Shown: positions 22,972-34,710, counted from the stretch's first letter. The stretch is DNA of 64,000 nucleotides from Papaver somniferum (GCF_003573695.1 NC_039364.1:234725656-234789655), one strand, 5' to 3'. Made by a program: numbers and translations. Notes: a model not told the origin generated them from the letters alone.

Positions 22972-23642
22972 AATACCCCCAAACCTGAATTTTACTTGTC
23001 CTCAAGTAAAACAAAACTAAGGAAATCCTAACTATACCACTGTCGCTGGTCTCTCGAATGCATTTAGCGTATGCACTAAGCCTTTTAAACCACTAAGTGT
23101 CCCTAGTGGACGAGTTGAAGTCTCGTGAAGGTTTACCAGAGGTGTGCCTACAAAACCTAAGGACAAAATATAAGCTCATATTCCATCAAATGTGACATGT
23201 GCAAAACAGTTTAAGCTCACAGCAAAATGGAGATGTCAATCTAGCTATCAAGGCACAATCCTAGCACTGATAACAAATAAGACATGTGATAAGAGTGTAA
23301 AGTGTATCTACACATGTGTAAAGAAAGATCTGAAGTATGACTACTAATCACCAAGAGATAGTTTCTCAGGCTAAGAACTGAGGTCGAAATCTAGCTAGCT
23401 GTCCGGACTTTACGAGAATTGTGAATGAGTTGGAGGTATTTCACAATTCTCGCGTTGTACATCAATGGCATACACCCTCCTTGCTTATTACAAAAGAAAC
23501 AACAAAGATGACTATTTACATGACTTATTTACATTGACAATCTCTTTTTATTTTTGGAACAAGAGATGATGGAATTGATAAATACTTGATTTTTTTGTAT
23601 TTTTCTGATTTTTTTTTTTTTTTTTTTTCTGAATATTACATC

Positions 23643-23682
<40 letters not shown>

Positions 23683-24649
23683 GGAAACACTTTTGATACA
23701 TAATACAAAAAAAAAATTACATGACACTTTGCAAGAGGTAGCCCTTTTTGATGCACCCAGTTAAATTCGATGGTTGTCTTTCTTAATGTAACCTCCACCT
23801 TCTATCCCAACCAACCAAAGAACAAGCTAGTCAAGTTTCGTTCAGTATTCTAAAGTGATTGGCAATCGTAACTTCCTATCCAACACCTTGAAGATCGAGG
23901 CCATACATGTATTGGTAGATCGTGCGCGTGCAAATTTCTTATCACTATGTGAATTGTGCTAGAATCAGGGTGCCTAAATATCTAGACTAAGACTCCTAAT
24001 AAAAATACATATTTGCACAAGAGTCAACATTTCAAGGTAAATGAGCTCCATTTTTATGATTTTTTCAATTTTTAATTTTTTTTTGAATTTTGATTTTTTA
24101 ATTTTTTTGGAATTTTTCAATTTTTTCAAAAAGAAGAAGGAGTTCGTTTTCAATTATGGCAATTATCGTGGTATCTACTCTATACCCCCAAACCTAAACT
24201 AAACATTGTCCTCAATGTTTCAAAATATGGAAAGAATTAAAATGCAACATATGGAAAGGGACATGCTGAGTAGAGTAAAAGGAGAGAGAATACCCGATTT
24301 CGGCGAAAGCAGAATTAAAACTCCGTTATTCAAGGCAAAAATCCAACATATTTCAGCCGAGATCATATTGGATTAGCAAATATATACAAAAGGAACAAAA
24401 GGGTTTTTAAAATTTATCTACTGGATTTATACAAAAAATTCACCATACACTAACAATCTAAAGAGTTGAGGATCAACCCAAAAGAAAAAGTGTAGAGACA
24501 AGAAAGTTTCAAAACACTAAAATTGGACTTAAATGGGGAGTGAGAGTGAAAAACCGAATGAATACCCCTAAACCTAAATTTTCAACAGGTTTACTTTTAA
24601 GCACAAAATTTAATTTTAGGGTTCAGGATTCAAAAGGTCTAACTCATAA
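22972..24649 (-). other. 3' internal region of element 2
   Basis: Non-coding. TACCCCCAAACCT (polypurine tract on the minus strand) lies next to the LTR at 22974 and again at about 24184, with a weaker TACCCCTAAACCT at about 24563. This matches the three-tract layout of element 1. Long T-runs lie at about 23610-23678. Confidence 0.65.
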
Positions 24650-25163
24650 TGGACTGTTTTCGGGATGGGCAAACATGCAATTTCCAACTGTGGCTCTTTA
24701 AAAGTGTTATATTTTGAAGCAAAATAGTCCAAGAGGACTTGGGAAGCACACAGTTCCAATCCTAGATTAGGAATTTTCAGAAAATTGGTTTGACAATATG
24801 GTACAAACCAAATCTAGGTTGGGTGGAAGGCCATCAGATTGTGACTTAGGTAGAAGAATAGGCATATCATTATCAATCAAATCAAAATCTTCTAACTCAT
24901 CTACACATGTCACATCATGCTCACAATCATCAATCAAATTGGCAAGATCACAATCAGAATTATCAACATCATCAACAGATTTATTCTTGTATCGGCACAT
25001 CAGGGGAAACATCACATGGAATACTAGAAGAAATATCATGCATTAAGGTCGGGGCAGAGAAGCCTAATGTATTTGAACCCAAAGGTTCCATAACATTTTC
25101 AGTATAGACATGTTCTTCTAACATAACATCATAATCATCATCATCATGATAGGAATTTTGCAA
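24650..25163 (-). pseudogene. Conserved acidic reading frame after gag (element 2)
   Basis: Counterpart of 14861-15475 in element 1. It contains DCDLANLIDDCEHDVT and then, after stops, LCASQVLLDYFASKYN. Conservation between two diverged elements suggests it was once under selection. Function unknown. Confidence 0.58.
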
Positions 25164-25213
25164 TCTAGGATAATTTTCAATCCTAAGGTCGGAGCTATTA
25201 CAAGAATAAAACT

Positions 25214-25898
25214 CTAATTCATGGGGTGACTCATATCATGTGGTGTTGTTCCTGTTTCCCTAACGGATTCCCATTGATGGGTTTTCTCTGCAATCTCGGC
25301 TAAAAAATTCCATGCATCATCCACAGATTTATCAATAAACTCACCATTACACATAGACTCAACCATGGTTCGAGATTTAAAGTCTAGTCCCTCATAGAGG
25401 ATGACGAACAAGTCTCCACTTCTCAATTCCATGGTGCGGACATTCACTCAACAAATCATTAAAACGTTCAAAATAGTGAAAAACAGTTTCCTCATCCAAT
25501 TGGACAAAACAATTGATACTTTGACGAATAGCGATGGTCCTATGGTGTGGAAAGAATTTTTTGAAAAATAGATCTGTGAGTTGGTCCCAAGTGTTGATTG
25601 ATTGTGGTCTCAAACCGTAAAACCATGTTTTGGCCCTTTCCTTTAAAGAAAATGTAAACAAACGCAATTTCAGAGAGTCTTCGGACATATGATCAGGTTG
25701 CATAGTCCGACAAATTTGTTCAAACTCTCTTACATGAGTATAGGGGTTCTCAGAATCGAACCCTCGAAATATAGGAAGTATTTGTATCATGCTTGCATTT
25801 ATTTTAAAAGGGTTATTAGTTTGAGGTAAGACAATACATGATAATGGAATTTGTATTGATGGATACATGTATTCATGGAGAGCACGAGGTTGGCCCAT
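25214..25898 (-). pseudogene. gag capsid domain (element 2), frameshifted
   Basis: It starts at ATG 25898 (MGQPRALHEYMYPS). It carries a Retrotrans_gag domain: FRGFDSENPYTHVREFEQIC, FSLKERAKTWFYGL and WDQLTDLFFKKFFP. After LSECPHHGIEKW the sense moves to another frame at about 25420-25445 and continues to 25214 (SKSVDDAWNFLAEIAEKT-type sequence). This is the capsid half that element 1 lacks. Confidence 0.82.
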
Positions 25899-26171
25899 TT
25901 TGAAATGACACAAAGCCCACTATTTGGTTTTAATGGGTTTTAAAAAAAATTTGGTTTTTGATGGGTTTGGATTTTTGGGAAAAATTTGGTTTTGGTGGGA
26001 TATAAAAAAATTTGGTTTAAAATTGGGAGCAAAAGAAAATTTTGGTTTTTTTTTTTTTTTTTTTTTTTTTAAGAAAATAAAATTAAGAAAATAAAATTTG
26101 GTTTTTGAAATGGGAGCAAGTAAAATTGGTTTTTTGAATGGGAGAAAAGTTTTGGTTTTGAAATTAGGAGC

Positions 26172-26219
<48 letters not shown>

Positions 26220-26762
26220 AAATAAAATTAAGAAAATAAAATTTGGTTTTTGAAATGGGAGCAAGCCCACTGTGCAAGCCTCTAATGAAATGGAAGGAAG
26301 GCTGCGGCCCACAATCGGTAATCAGCTGGGTTTAAACCCAGAGTCCAAAATACAAGTCCAATGGAAAAATTTAAACAAGCCCACACAAAATAAATACAAG
26401 CCCACAAATTAAACAACAAGCCCACACATAAATTATTACAAACCCAAAATAGAAAAATAAAAAGCCCAAAAAATTGGGTTAATTATTACAAGCCCACAAT
26501 TAAAGAAATTTGGAAGCCCACAGGTTGGGTTCTCTCAAATGAATGGGTTTAGGCTTACCTTTTTAGCACAGCCCAGCTGCTCTGATATTGTTGCAAAAAC
26601 CCAGTTGGGTTTTGGTTCTTTTCCTTGGTGGCGTCCCAGCAGAGGAAAAACAGGTTCAGAATCAGCAGGTCCAACAGCAAATGAAATGAAGCAGATGCAG
26701 ATGCAAATGCTATGAAATGAAATACAAAATAGCTAAAAAACACAGATAAAACACAGCACCAA

Positions 26763-26780
26763 TCCCCGGCAACGGCGCCA
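26763..26780 (-). other. Primer binding site, tRNA-Asp type (element 2)
   Basis: The plus strand reads TCCCCGGCAACGGCGCCA, identical to the 3' end of plant tRNA-Asp. The minus strand is therefore a perfect 18-base primer site, six bases inside the 5' LTR. Confidence 0.92.
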
Positions 26781-26786
26781 AAAACT

Positions 26787-29275
26787 TGGCAGGCTTCTAA
26801 AAGGTCTAAAAATTATCCCCCGGCCAAAAACTTGGTGGGCCCGGAGATGTGAATAAAATTGAGCGTAATGAAACGCGCCTACAGTAATACCGCAAGTGCA
26901 CGGTCGTCAGTTGTAGCTCGTGCAAGTACGGGTCGATCCACAGAGATCGGGTGTGTTTCGGAAGTGTTTTAGCTAATTGGGTTTCTAGTTTGCTTTGGAC
27001 TTAGAAGCCTTTTGGCTTAGATTGGGCTTTGAGTACTAATGGGTTTGAATGCCCTTTGAATGAATTGGGCTTAGCAGTTCACTAGGCTCTGGCCTTACAG
27101 TGAACTGAGTCTTGTGCTCAGTTGTTCACTTATGAATTGGGCTGGGCCTTAACAATGAATTTGACTTGGGCCTTAATGAACTGGGCTTTGGTTTTGGTCT
27201 TACAGTTGGGCTCAAATTGTGCTCTGGGCTTTTGGAAGTGAGCTGTGGAGAGCAAAGCAATCAGCAGCAATGCAACAGCCCAGAGAAGTGGATTGGCAGC
27301 AGCAGCTGCAGAGGCTCATATGCAGGAGGCAACAGCAGCTACAGCAGAAGAAGCTGCAGCAGCAACAGAAGTGGTGCAGCAGAATGGAGCTGCAGCAGGA
27401 GAAGAAGTGGCAGCAGAGTGGCAGAGGCAAAAATAAGGGACAAATCAAATTGAACCAAGGCCTAAGGCCCAGGGCAGGGTGGTGATGAAAATAGCAAATG
27501 AAAGAAAGAAAACAATAAACAATGGAATGAGTCTAAACATGAAAAAGAACAAAATAAGAACAAAACAGTGAGGACAAGAGGATGAACTCAACTGATCATG
27601 CCAATTCTTCCCTAAAGCAGGTAAAGGTAAAGGTTCAATCCTGCCTTTTACCTAGGGTGTTTCACCAATGGACAGTTGAATCACAACTAAAGTGTCAATC
27701 CTAAGCACTAAATGTCTGACTAAAGCACAATTAGTCAGAGAATTTGACAATATCAAATAGGTATGAGTTGTGGTAATATCACATAGTTTTATCCTAACTA
27801 CAAAGCATACATGATATGCACTGTGAGAGTAAAATGTGGTTTACCTTGATTCAATTCTATCCTAGAACATTTCATACATCTAAGAATGACATGAACAACA
27901 TGAGAACATTTACAAGACAAAACAGAACATGCACATTAACAGAGAACATACACAGAACACATTGAAAAATAGTAGCAGAACATGCACATTAACTATAACT
28001 AACAGGAGCATTAACACATTAAAGATTAACAGTGCAATGAAACTAACAATATTGAGCTAACTAAACATCAAACTATGAAACATCAAGACATTAACACTAA
28101 CAGTGAACAAGGAGAAAAATATGCAAATGGTTAAAATTGAAAGTGAAATTAAAATCAAACCTAACCCAATTAGGGGGAAACTTGGCTAGTCCAAGAACAA
28201 GTTTTACATCTCATACATCAGTTCTATTTATACCCAAATTAGCAAATTAGGGTTTAAACACATTTTCCCCAAAAATATCAATACACAGTACAATTAGGGT
28301 TTAAATTATTACCCAAAATTTGGCTTCCAAACTCCAAAATTTGCTCGACCCATGCTTCTTGATGTCCCTCTGATGCTCTCCCTGCTCCTATTGTCCCCTA
28401 ATTTCGAGTTATTTTACTCACCCCAAAACCTAGGGTTTCAGAGGTTGTGAGGAGAAGAAAATAACTAGGCTAGGGATATGGGGGTGTTGTCGGTGAAGAG
28501 ATAGTAGTGGCAGTGATGGAACTGGTGGTGGTGACGGAAGTGACAGCGGCAGAGAGGGGAGGTGGTGGAGTTGCAGAGCTCTGCAACTGTCGGGTGAAGG
28601 AGATGAAGTTTTGGGAAGAAGGAGGTGTTTGGGTGGTAGTATAGGCATCGGTGCTAGGGTGTGAAGCGGGAACATCTGATTCGATGTTTGGCGAGCTGAT
28701 CCGTAGGATGTGACGATGGTAGGTGGATCCAACGATGAGATGGGAGGCTGTGGGTAGAGACCGTCGGATGGAGGAATGCAACGAAAAGGACGGCCCAAGA
28801 TGGAGATCGGCGTTGCGATGTAAAGCGGGAGCTTCGGAGTTTGATGTGCGATGATGGAGCGACCGTAGGATGCTGAGATGCTTCAATCTGACGGCTGAAA
28901 TCCGATACGGGCTTGGGTAGTGGAAATGGGTTTGAGAAAGGGTTTTGGGCCTTGGGTATGCCAGGCCCATAACTTCTTTAAGAACAATTCCTCCTTCTTG
29001 AGCCCATTTCTACCCTCTTGGTCTTGTGCACAACATTCTTCGCGGCTTCCTTGCGTAATTCCTCCCGGCTTTTCACTACTTTTCTGCTCTTTTCGCTCCA
29101 CGACTCATCCGAACTTTATTTATTACCTAAAAATGCAAAATTAATTAATAAAAATATTTATTCTTGAAAACATTGAAAATACAGAATATGGGATAATATG
29201 TAGAATTAATGCACAAAAGATGAGTTAAAATGCCAACAAAAAGGGATAAATATATACAATATTTGGCACTCATCA
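26787..29275 (-). repeat. 5' LTR of element 2
   Basis: 2489 bp, nearly identical to 20493-22971. The differences are a few substitutions and short indels, including one in the CAG-rich tract at about 27390. The close match suggests a recent insertion. Confidence 0.92.
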
Positions 29276-31339
29276 CTAAGTACTCTTCGAGGATTATACA
29301 TCGTACAACCCCCAGGATAAAACAACGGTCCATTATAACCCGCAACAGGTGAAAATGAATAACATCAACATCCTCCACCTCTTCATCCGATGCAAGTCTG
29401 TAAGGATGGAAAACCACATCTTCCACTGTTAACTTATCCAATGTATCCCTCAACTCCAACACCTTTTTTTCCTTTTTCTTATCTTGTGCGTTCAAAAATT
29501 CATATTTACCAGCTATGGGCTTCCCATAAGGCCAAGGAGAGTGAGCATGAGATAATTGCAGTTTAGGGAAGTGGTCGTACACCCAAACCTATGAGAAGAG
29601 GAAACAAATAATACATAGGCAGAGTAACAATACACATTCATTCACTTATATATTCAAACACACAAACGATAATTTAACGGGGTACCTGAACAAGGGTGTA
29701 TAAGCCTCCAAAATATAGACTCCTAAGCCTCGAAGCTTTTCTGAGTTCCGCTTGAACGAATGAAAGAACCGCAATGACCCAAGTTGTTCACCTCATCCAA
29801 GGGGTCCAATAACTGGAGGTAATGAGCATTTACCACGTGGCCTGAAGTGTCAGGGAAGAAGATGGTTCCAAGTTGATATAACAAATAAGCAGTCACAAAT
29901 AAGCTGGAGGTAATGAGCATTTAGTAACCAAATCTTTCGTCCCTGAAAACTCATCAAACAAGGTTTTGAGCTTGATCTTTTTCAACTTCTTCTTGTACGT
30001 GCGGTTTTCCTCAAACTCATTATACTCATCACCTTCCTTAGGCTCTTTGTTAGATCGCTTAAACTCATATCGTTCCTTTCTGTCGTTCCATCCTAGACAC
30101 CTTTCGACTAATTTTTCAATAACTTCATAACTCATCGAGGGATTGTAGCCATCTCGAACACTTGTTCCTGTAATTGGTAGGTCTGTGATTCTAAAACAAT
30201 CATCCAGAGTTATTGTCATCTCACCAAAAGGTAGATGAAAGGTATCCGTCTCTGGATAAGCCCTCTCAGCAAATGAAGTAACAGTGACAGCATCAAATTT
30301 TTGGTGCGCATGTTGTATCCCGTTCCATAGTACACAATCAAATACCGCCAAGCGGACCTCATCACACTCATTTTGTATATTCCATTCCTTGTTCTTCTGA
30401 CGTTTCAAAACACGAACATCATTTTTATGATCCTAAAAAAAACAACATCATATCTTATATACTAATATATATAGAAAAGAACAATATATGACAAAATATA
30501 ATAAAATAACTGAGAAATCTAAATATTGATGGTTAAGATTGAATCATACCTTTGTCGCAAAGATCTTGGCAGCCCATGAGTTTTTGTATCCCATCAATAC
30601 CTCCCCGCCATCTCTTGGATTACCATAAGTTGGATTCTTTGGCGGCAAACACAAATCGCTATGAGGAATATATGAATATCTAGCACAAGGCTTTTTAGGC
30701 GCCTTTTTAGGTCTCTTTACCACTATTTCCGCTTGTTCCTCTTCATCCGAGTCCTCCTCTGATTCATCATTATCATCCTTGTCTCCATCTTCCTCATCAT
30801 CACCATCCTCATCATCGCCACCCTCATTTCCCTCTCCTTGAGCTGGTTCATCTTCTCCACCTTGATTGTGTTCTTGAATGCCAGTCTCTTCCACAATCTC
30901 TTCATTTACTTGTTCGATTACGTTATCATCGCCACCCTCATCATCTCCACCCTCATTTCCTTCTCCTTGAGCTGGTTCATCTTCTCCACCTTGATTGTGT
31001 TCTTGACTGCCAATCTCTTCCACAATCTCTTCATTTACTTGTTGGATTACGTTGTCAACATTATCTCTATTGAGACCATCTTGGATGACAACACCCGGTA
31101 ATGACCCACGTCCATGCTTAGCGTTTTTGGTTCCACGATGACCGGAATCACAATGTATTTTGCCTCGAGGCGTGGGAGTTCTCAGCTCTTCCGGTAAAGG
31201 TTGCTTTGATTTTGAACATTTTTTACCTCTACCATTAATCAAGAAAACAAAAGATATTAGCTTATCGGAACAAAACAATCTAACAAGAGTAAACAGATAA
31301 GATAAGATAAATGGATGAATTAATCATTGACAAGAGTAA

Positions 31340-32400
31340 AAGTCTAGAACTATAAGGGTGGAGTTCGGTTACTTTCCCTTATTTAAAATTTTTTGCGAAC
31401 CAACCGAACTCTGTTGGCAAAGTTCGGTTATTTAGGAACTCAACATAGTGGCCAAAACAACACAGTTCGGTTAGAATGGATTTGTTGATTTTTTTCGGAA
31501 TAAGGGTAGAGTTCGGTTACTTTCCCTTATTTAAAAGTTTTTGCGAACCAACCGAACTGTGTTGGCAAAGTTCGGTTATTTAGGAAATCAACATAGTAGC
31601 CAAAACAACACAGTTCGGTTAGATTGGATATGTTGTTTTTTATTTTCGTAATAAGGGTAGAGTTTGGTTACTTTCCCTTATTTAAAATTTTTTGCGAACC
31701 AACCGAACTGTGTTGGAAAAGTTCGGTTATTTAGGAACTCAAAATAGTGGCCAAAACAACACAGTTCGGTTAGTTTGGATTTGTTGTTTTTTATTTTCGT
31801 AATAAGGGTAGAGTTCGGTTACTTTCCCTTATTTAAAAGTTTTTGCGAACCAAACGAACTGTGTTGGCAAAGTTTGGTTATTTAGGAACTCAACATAGTG
31901 GCCAAAACAACACAGTTCGGTTAGATTGGATTTGTTGTTTTATTTTCGTAATAAGGGTAGAGTTCGGTTACTTTCCCTTATTTAAAATTTTTTGCGAACC
32001 AACCGAACTGTTAGGAACTCAACATAGTGGCCAAAACAACACAGTTCGGTTAGATTGGATTTGTTTTTTTTTATTTTCGTAATAAGGGTAGAGTTCGGTT
32101 ACTTTGTAGTTTTCAAAAATTTTGCGAAACAACCGAACTGTGTTGGATAAGTTCGGTTATATGAGAACTCAACATAGTGGGAAAAACAATACAGTTCGGT
32201 TAGAATGGATTTGTTTTCTTCTTTTGGGAATAAGGGTAGAGTTAGGTTACTTTGTAGTTTTTAAAACTTTTGCGAAACAACCGAACACGGAGTTCGGTTA
32301 CTTAGTTTTAAATCCAAAACAACCGAACTGTTCTTCGTGTTCTTCATTTTCAGGAAGTTCGGTTAGTAAACTAGGTTTTTTTGGAAAATTGACCTAACTG
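31340..32400. repeat. AACCGAAC / GTTCGGTT tandem array in PMD intron 1
   Basis: About seven units with a period of about 150 bp. AGAGTTCGGTTAC-type unit starts lie near 31361, 31511, 31661, 31811, 31961, 32091 and 32240. Each full unit has four motif copies in alternating orientation, so about 25-30 motifs in all by eye. The array lies wholly inside the first intron (31229-32500) of the PMD gene, mirroring the array in the transposase intron. Confidence 0.92.
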
Positions 32401-32928
32401 AACATGGTTCTGTAACTCCTATTAAAATCCTATTTTGATGAGTTCTATTCGATTGAAGCAATCAAAATCAAATTAAAGTGAAGGGTTTGTTGTAAAATAC
32501 CTCCGGAGTGGTCCCATGGCAGAATCAGGTTGCGGCTGGCGTCTTTTATACTCGATGATGCGTTTAGCTTGCGGTTCCACTTCTTCAACAATTTCACCCG
32601 GGAGATTTGCTAGATGCCCTAATGGGGGACCTGTTTCTGGGAGTCGATTGGTATTCTTACGACAAACCATTCTTATATTTGATTGATTAATCGACGATGA
32701 AAATTTTGTGAATCGACGATTAATCGATGAAAACGATGTTGAAATGGGGAAGAAAAAGAGGAGAACAGTTTTCTCAAAACTGTTTTTGTTTAGTTTTAGT
32801 TTTAGTTTTTATTTTAGATAAAGTTAGAGATGGTTATTAGGTTAGGGTTAATTTTAATTAGGGTAAGGGGAAAATTAGTAATCCCATATGATTTTAGGAC
32901 ACCCCTTAAAATTGTAGGTAAGTGGCCT

Positions 32929-32979
32929 AATAGGACCATGGTCCCCCAAAAAAAAACCATGGTCCCCAAAAAATCGTTC
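32929..32979 (-). repeat. Right terminal inverted repeat of the MULE
   Basis: About 51 bp, inverse of 6784-6831. Read inward it continues with TATTAGGCCACTT, a signature shared with the left end of the small relative. Left and right ends are therefore distinguishable. Confidence 0.82.
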
Positions 32980-33078
32980 TTGTTCTTTTACAACTATCAA
33001 GTGTCCATTGGGCTGCAGCTGCATGATAAATGTCAATGTGGGTTTTATCTAGCAAGTGGCCCAAAAGGCTGAATTTTA

Positions 33079-34450
33079 GAAGCATTTTTTTGGGACCATG
33101 GTTTTTTTGGGGGGGCCATGGTCTTATTAGGCCACCTTCCTCATAATTATAAGGGGTGACCTAAAGTGTAGAAATGACAAACCTATCCTTACCCTAATTT
33201 AATTTAAAACTAACCTAATAACCATATATATATTTTCAATTTTTGGTAACTAATCATCACTAATCATAGGAATCATTAAGTTGTCAAAATTTTGGGAAAG
33301 TTTTTAGTGGTAGCTAATCATTACTAATCATTAAATTCGGTTCTTGGTAATAAATTTGGGAAACCAAACTTTAAGTTCGATTTGATTGTAAAAAGTTTTA
33401 AATTTTTTTTGTAACCGAACTATATAGTTCGGCTTTATCGGAAGGAAAATTTTCAAATTTTTGTAACCGAACTTCTTACTGGAAACTAATCATTACTAAT
33501 CATTAAGTTCGGTTCTTGGTAATAAATTTGGGTAACCGAACTTCAAGTTCGGTTTGATGTAAAATTTCTTAAATTTTTTTTTGTAACCGAACTATATAGT
33601 TCGGTTTGATCGCAAGGAAGTTTTTTAATTTTTTTGTAACCGAACTTCTTACTGGTAACTAATCATTACTAATCATTAAGTTCGGTTCTTGGTAATAAAT
33701 TTGGGAAACCGAACTTTAAGTTCGGTTTGATGTAAAAAGTATTAAACTTTTTTTTAACCGAACTACATAGTTCGGTTTGATCGGAAGAAATTCTTTTAAT
33801 TTTTTGTAACCGAACATAACTAATCATTACTAATCATTAAGTTCGGTTCTTGGTAATAAATTTGGGAAACCGATCTTTAAGTTCGGTTTGATGTAAAAAG
33901 TCTTAAAATTTTTTTGTAACCGAACTACATAGTTCGGTTTGATCGCAAGAGTTTTTTTTAATTTTTTTGTAACCGAACTTCTTACTGGTAACTAATCATT
34001 ACTAATCATTAAGTTCGGTTCTTGGTAATAAATTTGGGAAACCGAACTTTAAGTTCGGTTTGATGTAAAAAGTCTTAAATTTGTTTTGTAACCGAACTAC
34101 ATAGTTCGGTTTGATCACAAGAATTTTTTTTAATTTGTTGTAACCGAACTTCTTACTGGTAACTAATCATTACTAATCATACTAATCATTACTAATCATT
34201 AACTAATTTTTTGTAATAGAGTAACTAATAATTACTAATCATACTAATCATTAGCTAATTTTTTGTAATAAAGTAACTAATTATTATTAATCATACTAAT
34301 CACTAATCATAACCTAAAATTAAATATGAGGGTAGTTTAGGTATTAAATAAATATGTGGATATGGGATGATCTATATTTATTTCAAATGTCTTTACCCAA
34401 AATAAAACCATGATCCACCAAAAAAAACCATGGTCCCCAAAAAATGCTTC
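33079..34450 (-). mobile_element. Non-autonomous MULE relative, 1372 bp
   Basis: The ends are GAAGCATTTTTTTGGGACC and, inverted, GAAGCATTTTTTGGGGACC. They are flanked by a perfect 8-bp duplication GAATTTTA (33071-33078 and 34451-34458). Its left end matches the right end of the large MULE (TATTAGGCCAC...) and its right end matches the large MULE's left end (GGGTAAAGACATT), so it lies in the opposite orientation. It has no transposase coding. Most of it is an AACCGAAC array. Confidence 0.9.
33330..34160. repeat. AACCGAAC tandem array in the small MULE relative
   Basis: About five units of roughly 160-173 bp. Each runs TTCGGTTCTTGGTAATAAAT, then inverted and direct AACCGAAC/GTTCGGTT pairs, then ACTAATCATTACTAATCAT. 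Unit starts are near 33337, 33510, 33682, 33840 and 34013. Confidence 0.9.
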
Positions 34451-34710
34451 GAATTTTAAACAAGATAGGCCACCTTGTCTCGAATCTGTCTCGGTGTGCG
34501 ACTTAACCCGAGTCAGATTGTCTGGTTTGCATTTTTCTGATGTCGGAGTTGATGTCTGTCTGGGAAGTATTTTTCCCAAATATAATTTTTTATCTGTCTC
34601 GTTGAGTACTACATATCTTACTGGGTTGAGAAGTTCTATATAGCCCTAATATTTACACGTTGATTACATACTCGACCTTGGGGTAATAATTTTGGGTCAG
34701 ATGTAATAAG

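Larger units (their letters stand above)
20493..29275 (-). mobile_element. Pol-less Athila-like LTR element 2, nested in the MULE
   Basis: It has LTRs 20493-22971 and 26787-29275, a perfect tRNA-Asp primer site, a gag capsid domain, the same conserved post-gag frame as element 1 and a polypurine tract. There is no pol. The target duplication is a perfect CTAAG (20488-20492 and 29276-29280). It lies in the last exon of the PMD gene, in the same sense. It belongs to the same family as element 1 (same LTR 5' end, leader and 3' internal region), but the LTR middles have diverged. Confidence 0.93.
20295..32670 (-). pseudogene. Plant mobile domain (PMD) gene carried by the MULE, broken
   Basis: Exon 1 is 32670-32501 (ATG 32670, MVCRKNTNRLPETG...). 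Exon 2 is 31228-30550, and the phases fit exactly. Exon 3 starts at 30432. Exon 2 is highly acidic with two copies of a NEEIVEE...EHNQGGEDEPAQG unit and a basic KRPKKAPKKP stretch. Exon 3 onward shows PMD features: TFHLPFGEMTITLDD, then AYLLYQLGTIFFPD, then LRSLYFGGLYTLVQ, VWVYDHFP (after an intron ending at about 29588) and YNPRRVLRQL. There are frame changes at about 29925, 29770 and 29350. The 8.8-kb LTR element 2 sits in the last exon. The frame ends at TAA 20295-20297, so the 3' end overlaps the OTU frame on the other strand by about 49 bp. PMD proteins of the MAIL1/MAIN type act in silencing and genome stability. The role of transposon-borne copies is not established. Confidence 0.82.
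6784..32979 (+). mobile_element. Large Mutator-like element (MULE) with nested LTR elements
   Basis: The two ends are inverted repeats: GAACCATTTTTTGGG at 6784 and, on the minus strand, GAACGATTTTTTGGG at 32979. Both are followed by a T-run, a second CCATGG and CTATT. The flanks carry a perfect 8-bp direct duplication TTGTTCTT (6776-6783 and 32980-32987). Inside are a FAR1-type MULE transposase gene fused to an OTU-like domain (+) and a plant mobile domain gene (-), each starting near one end. Subtracting the two LTR elements and their duplications leaves about 7.8 kb. MULEs usually make 9-bp duplications, but 8 is within the range described. The neighbouring 1.4-kb relative also has exactly 8. 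Confidence 0.88.

Noticed and set aside
31340..34160. AACCGAAC arrays as telomere-like or centromere repeats
   Set aside because: The motif is not the plant telomere repeat, the periods differ between arrays, and all three arrays lie inside MULE-type elements.
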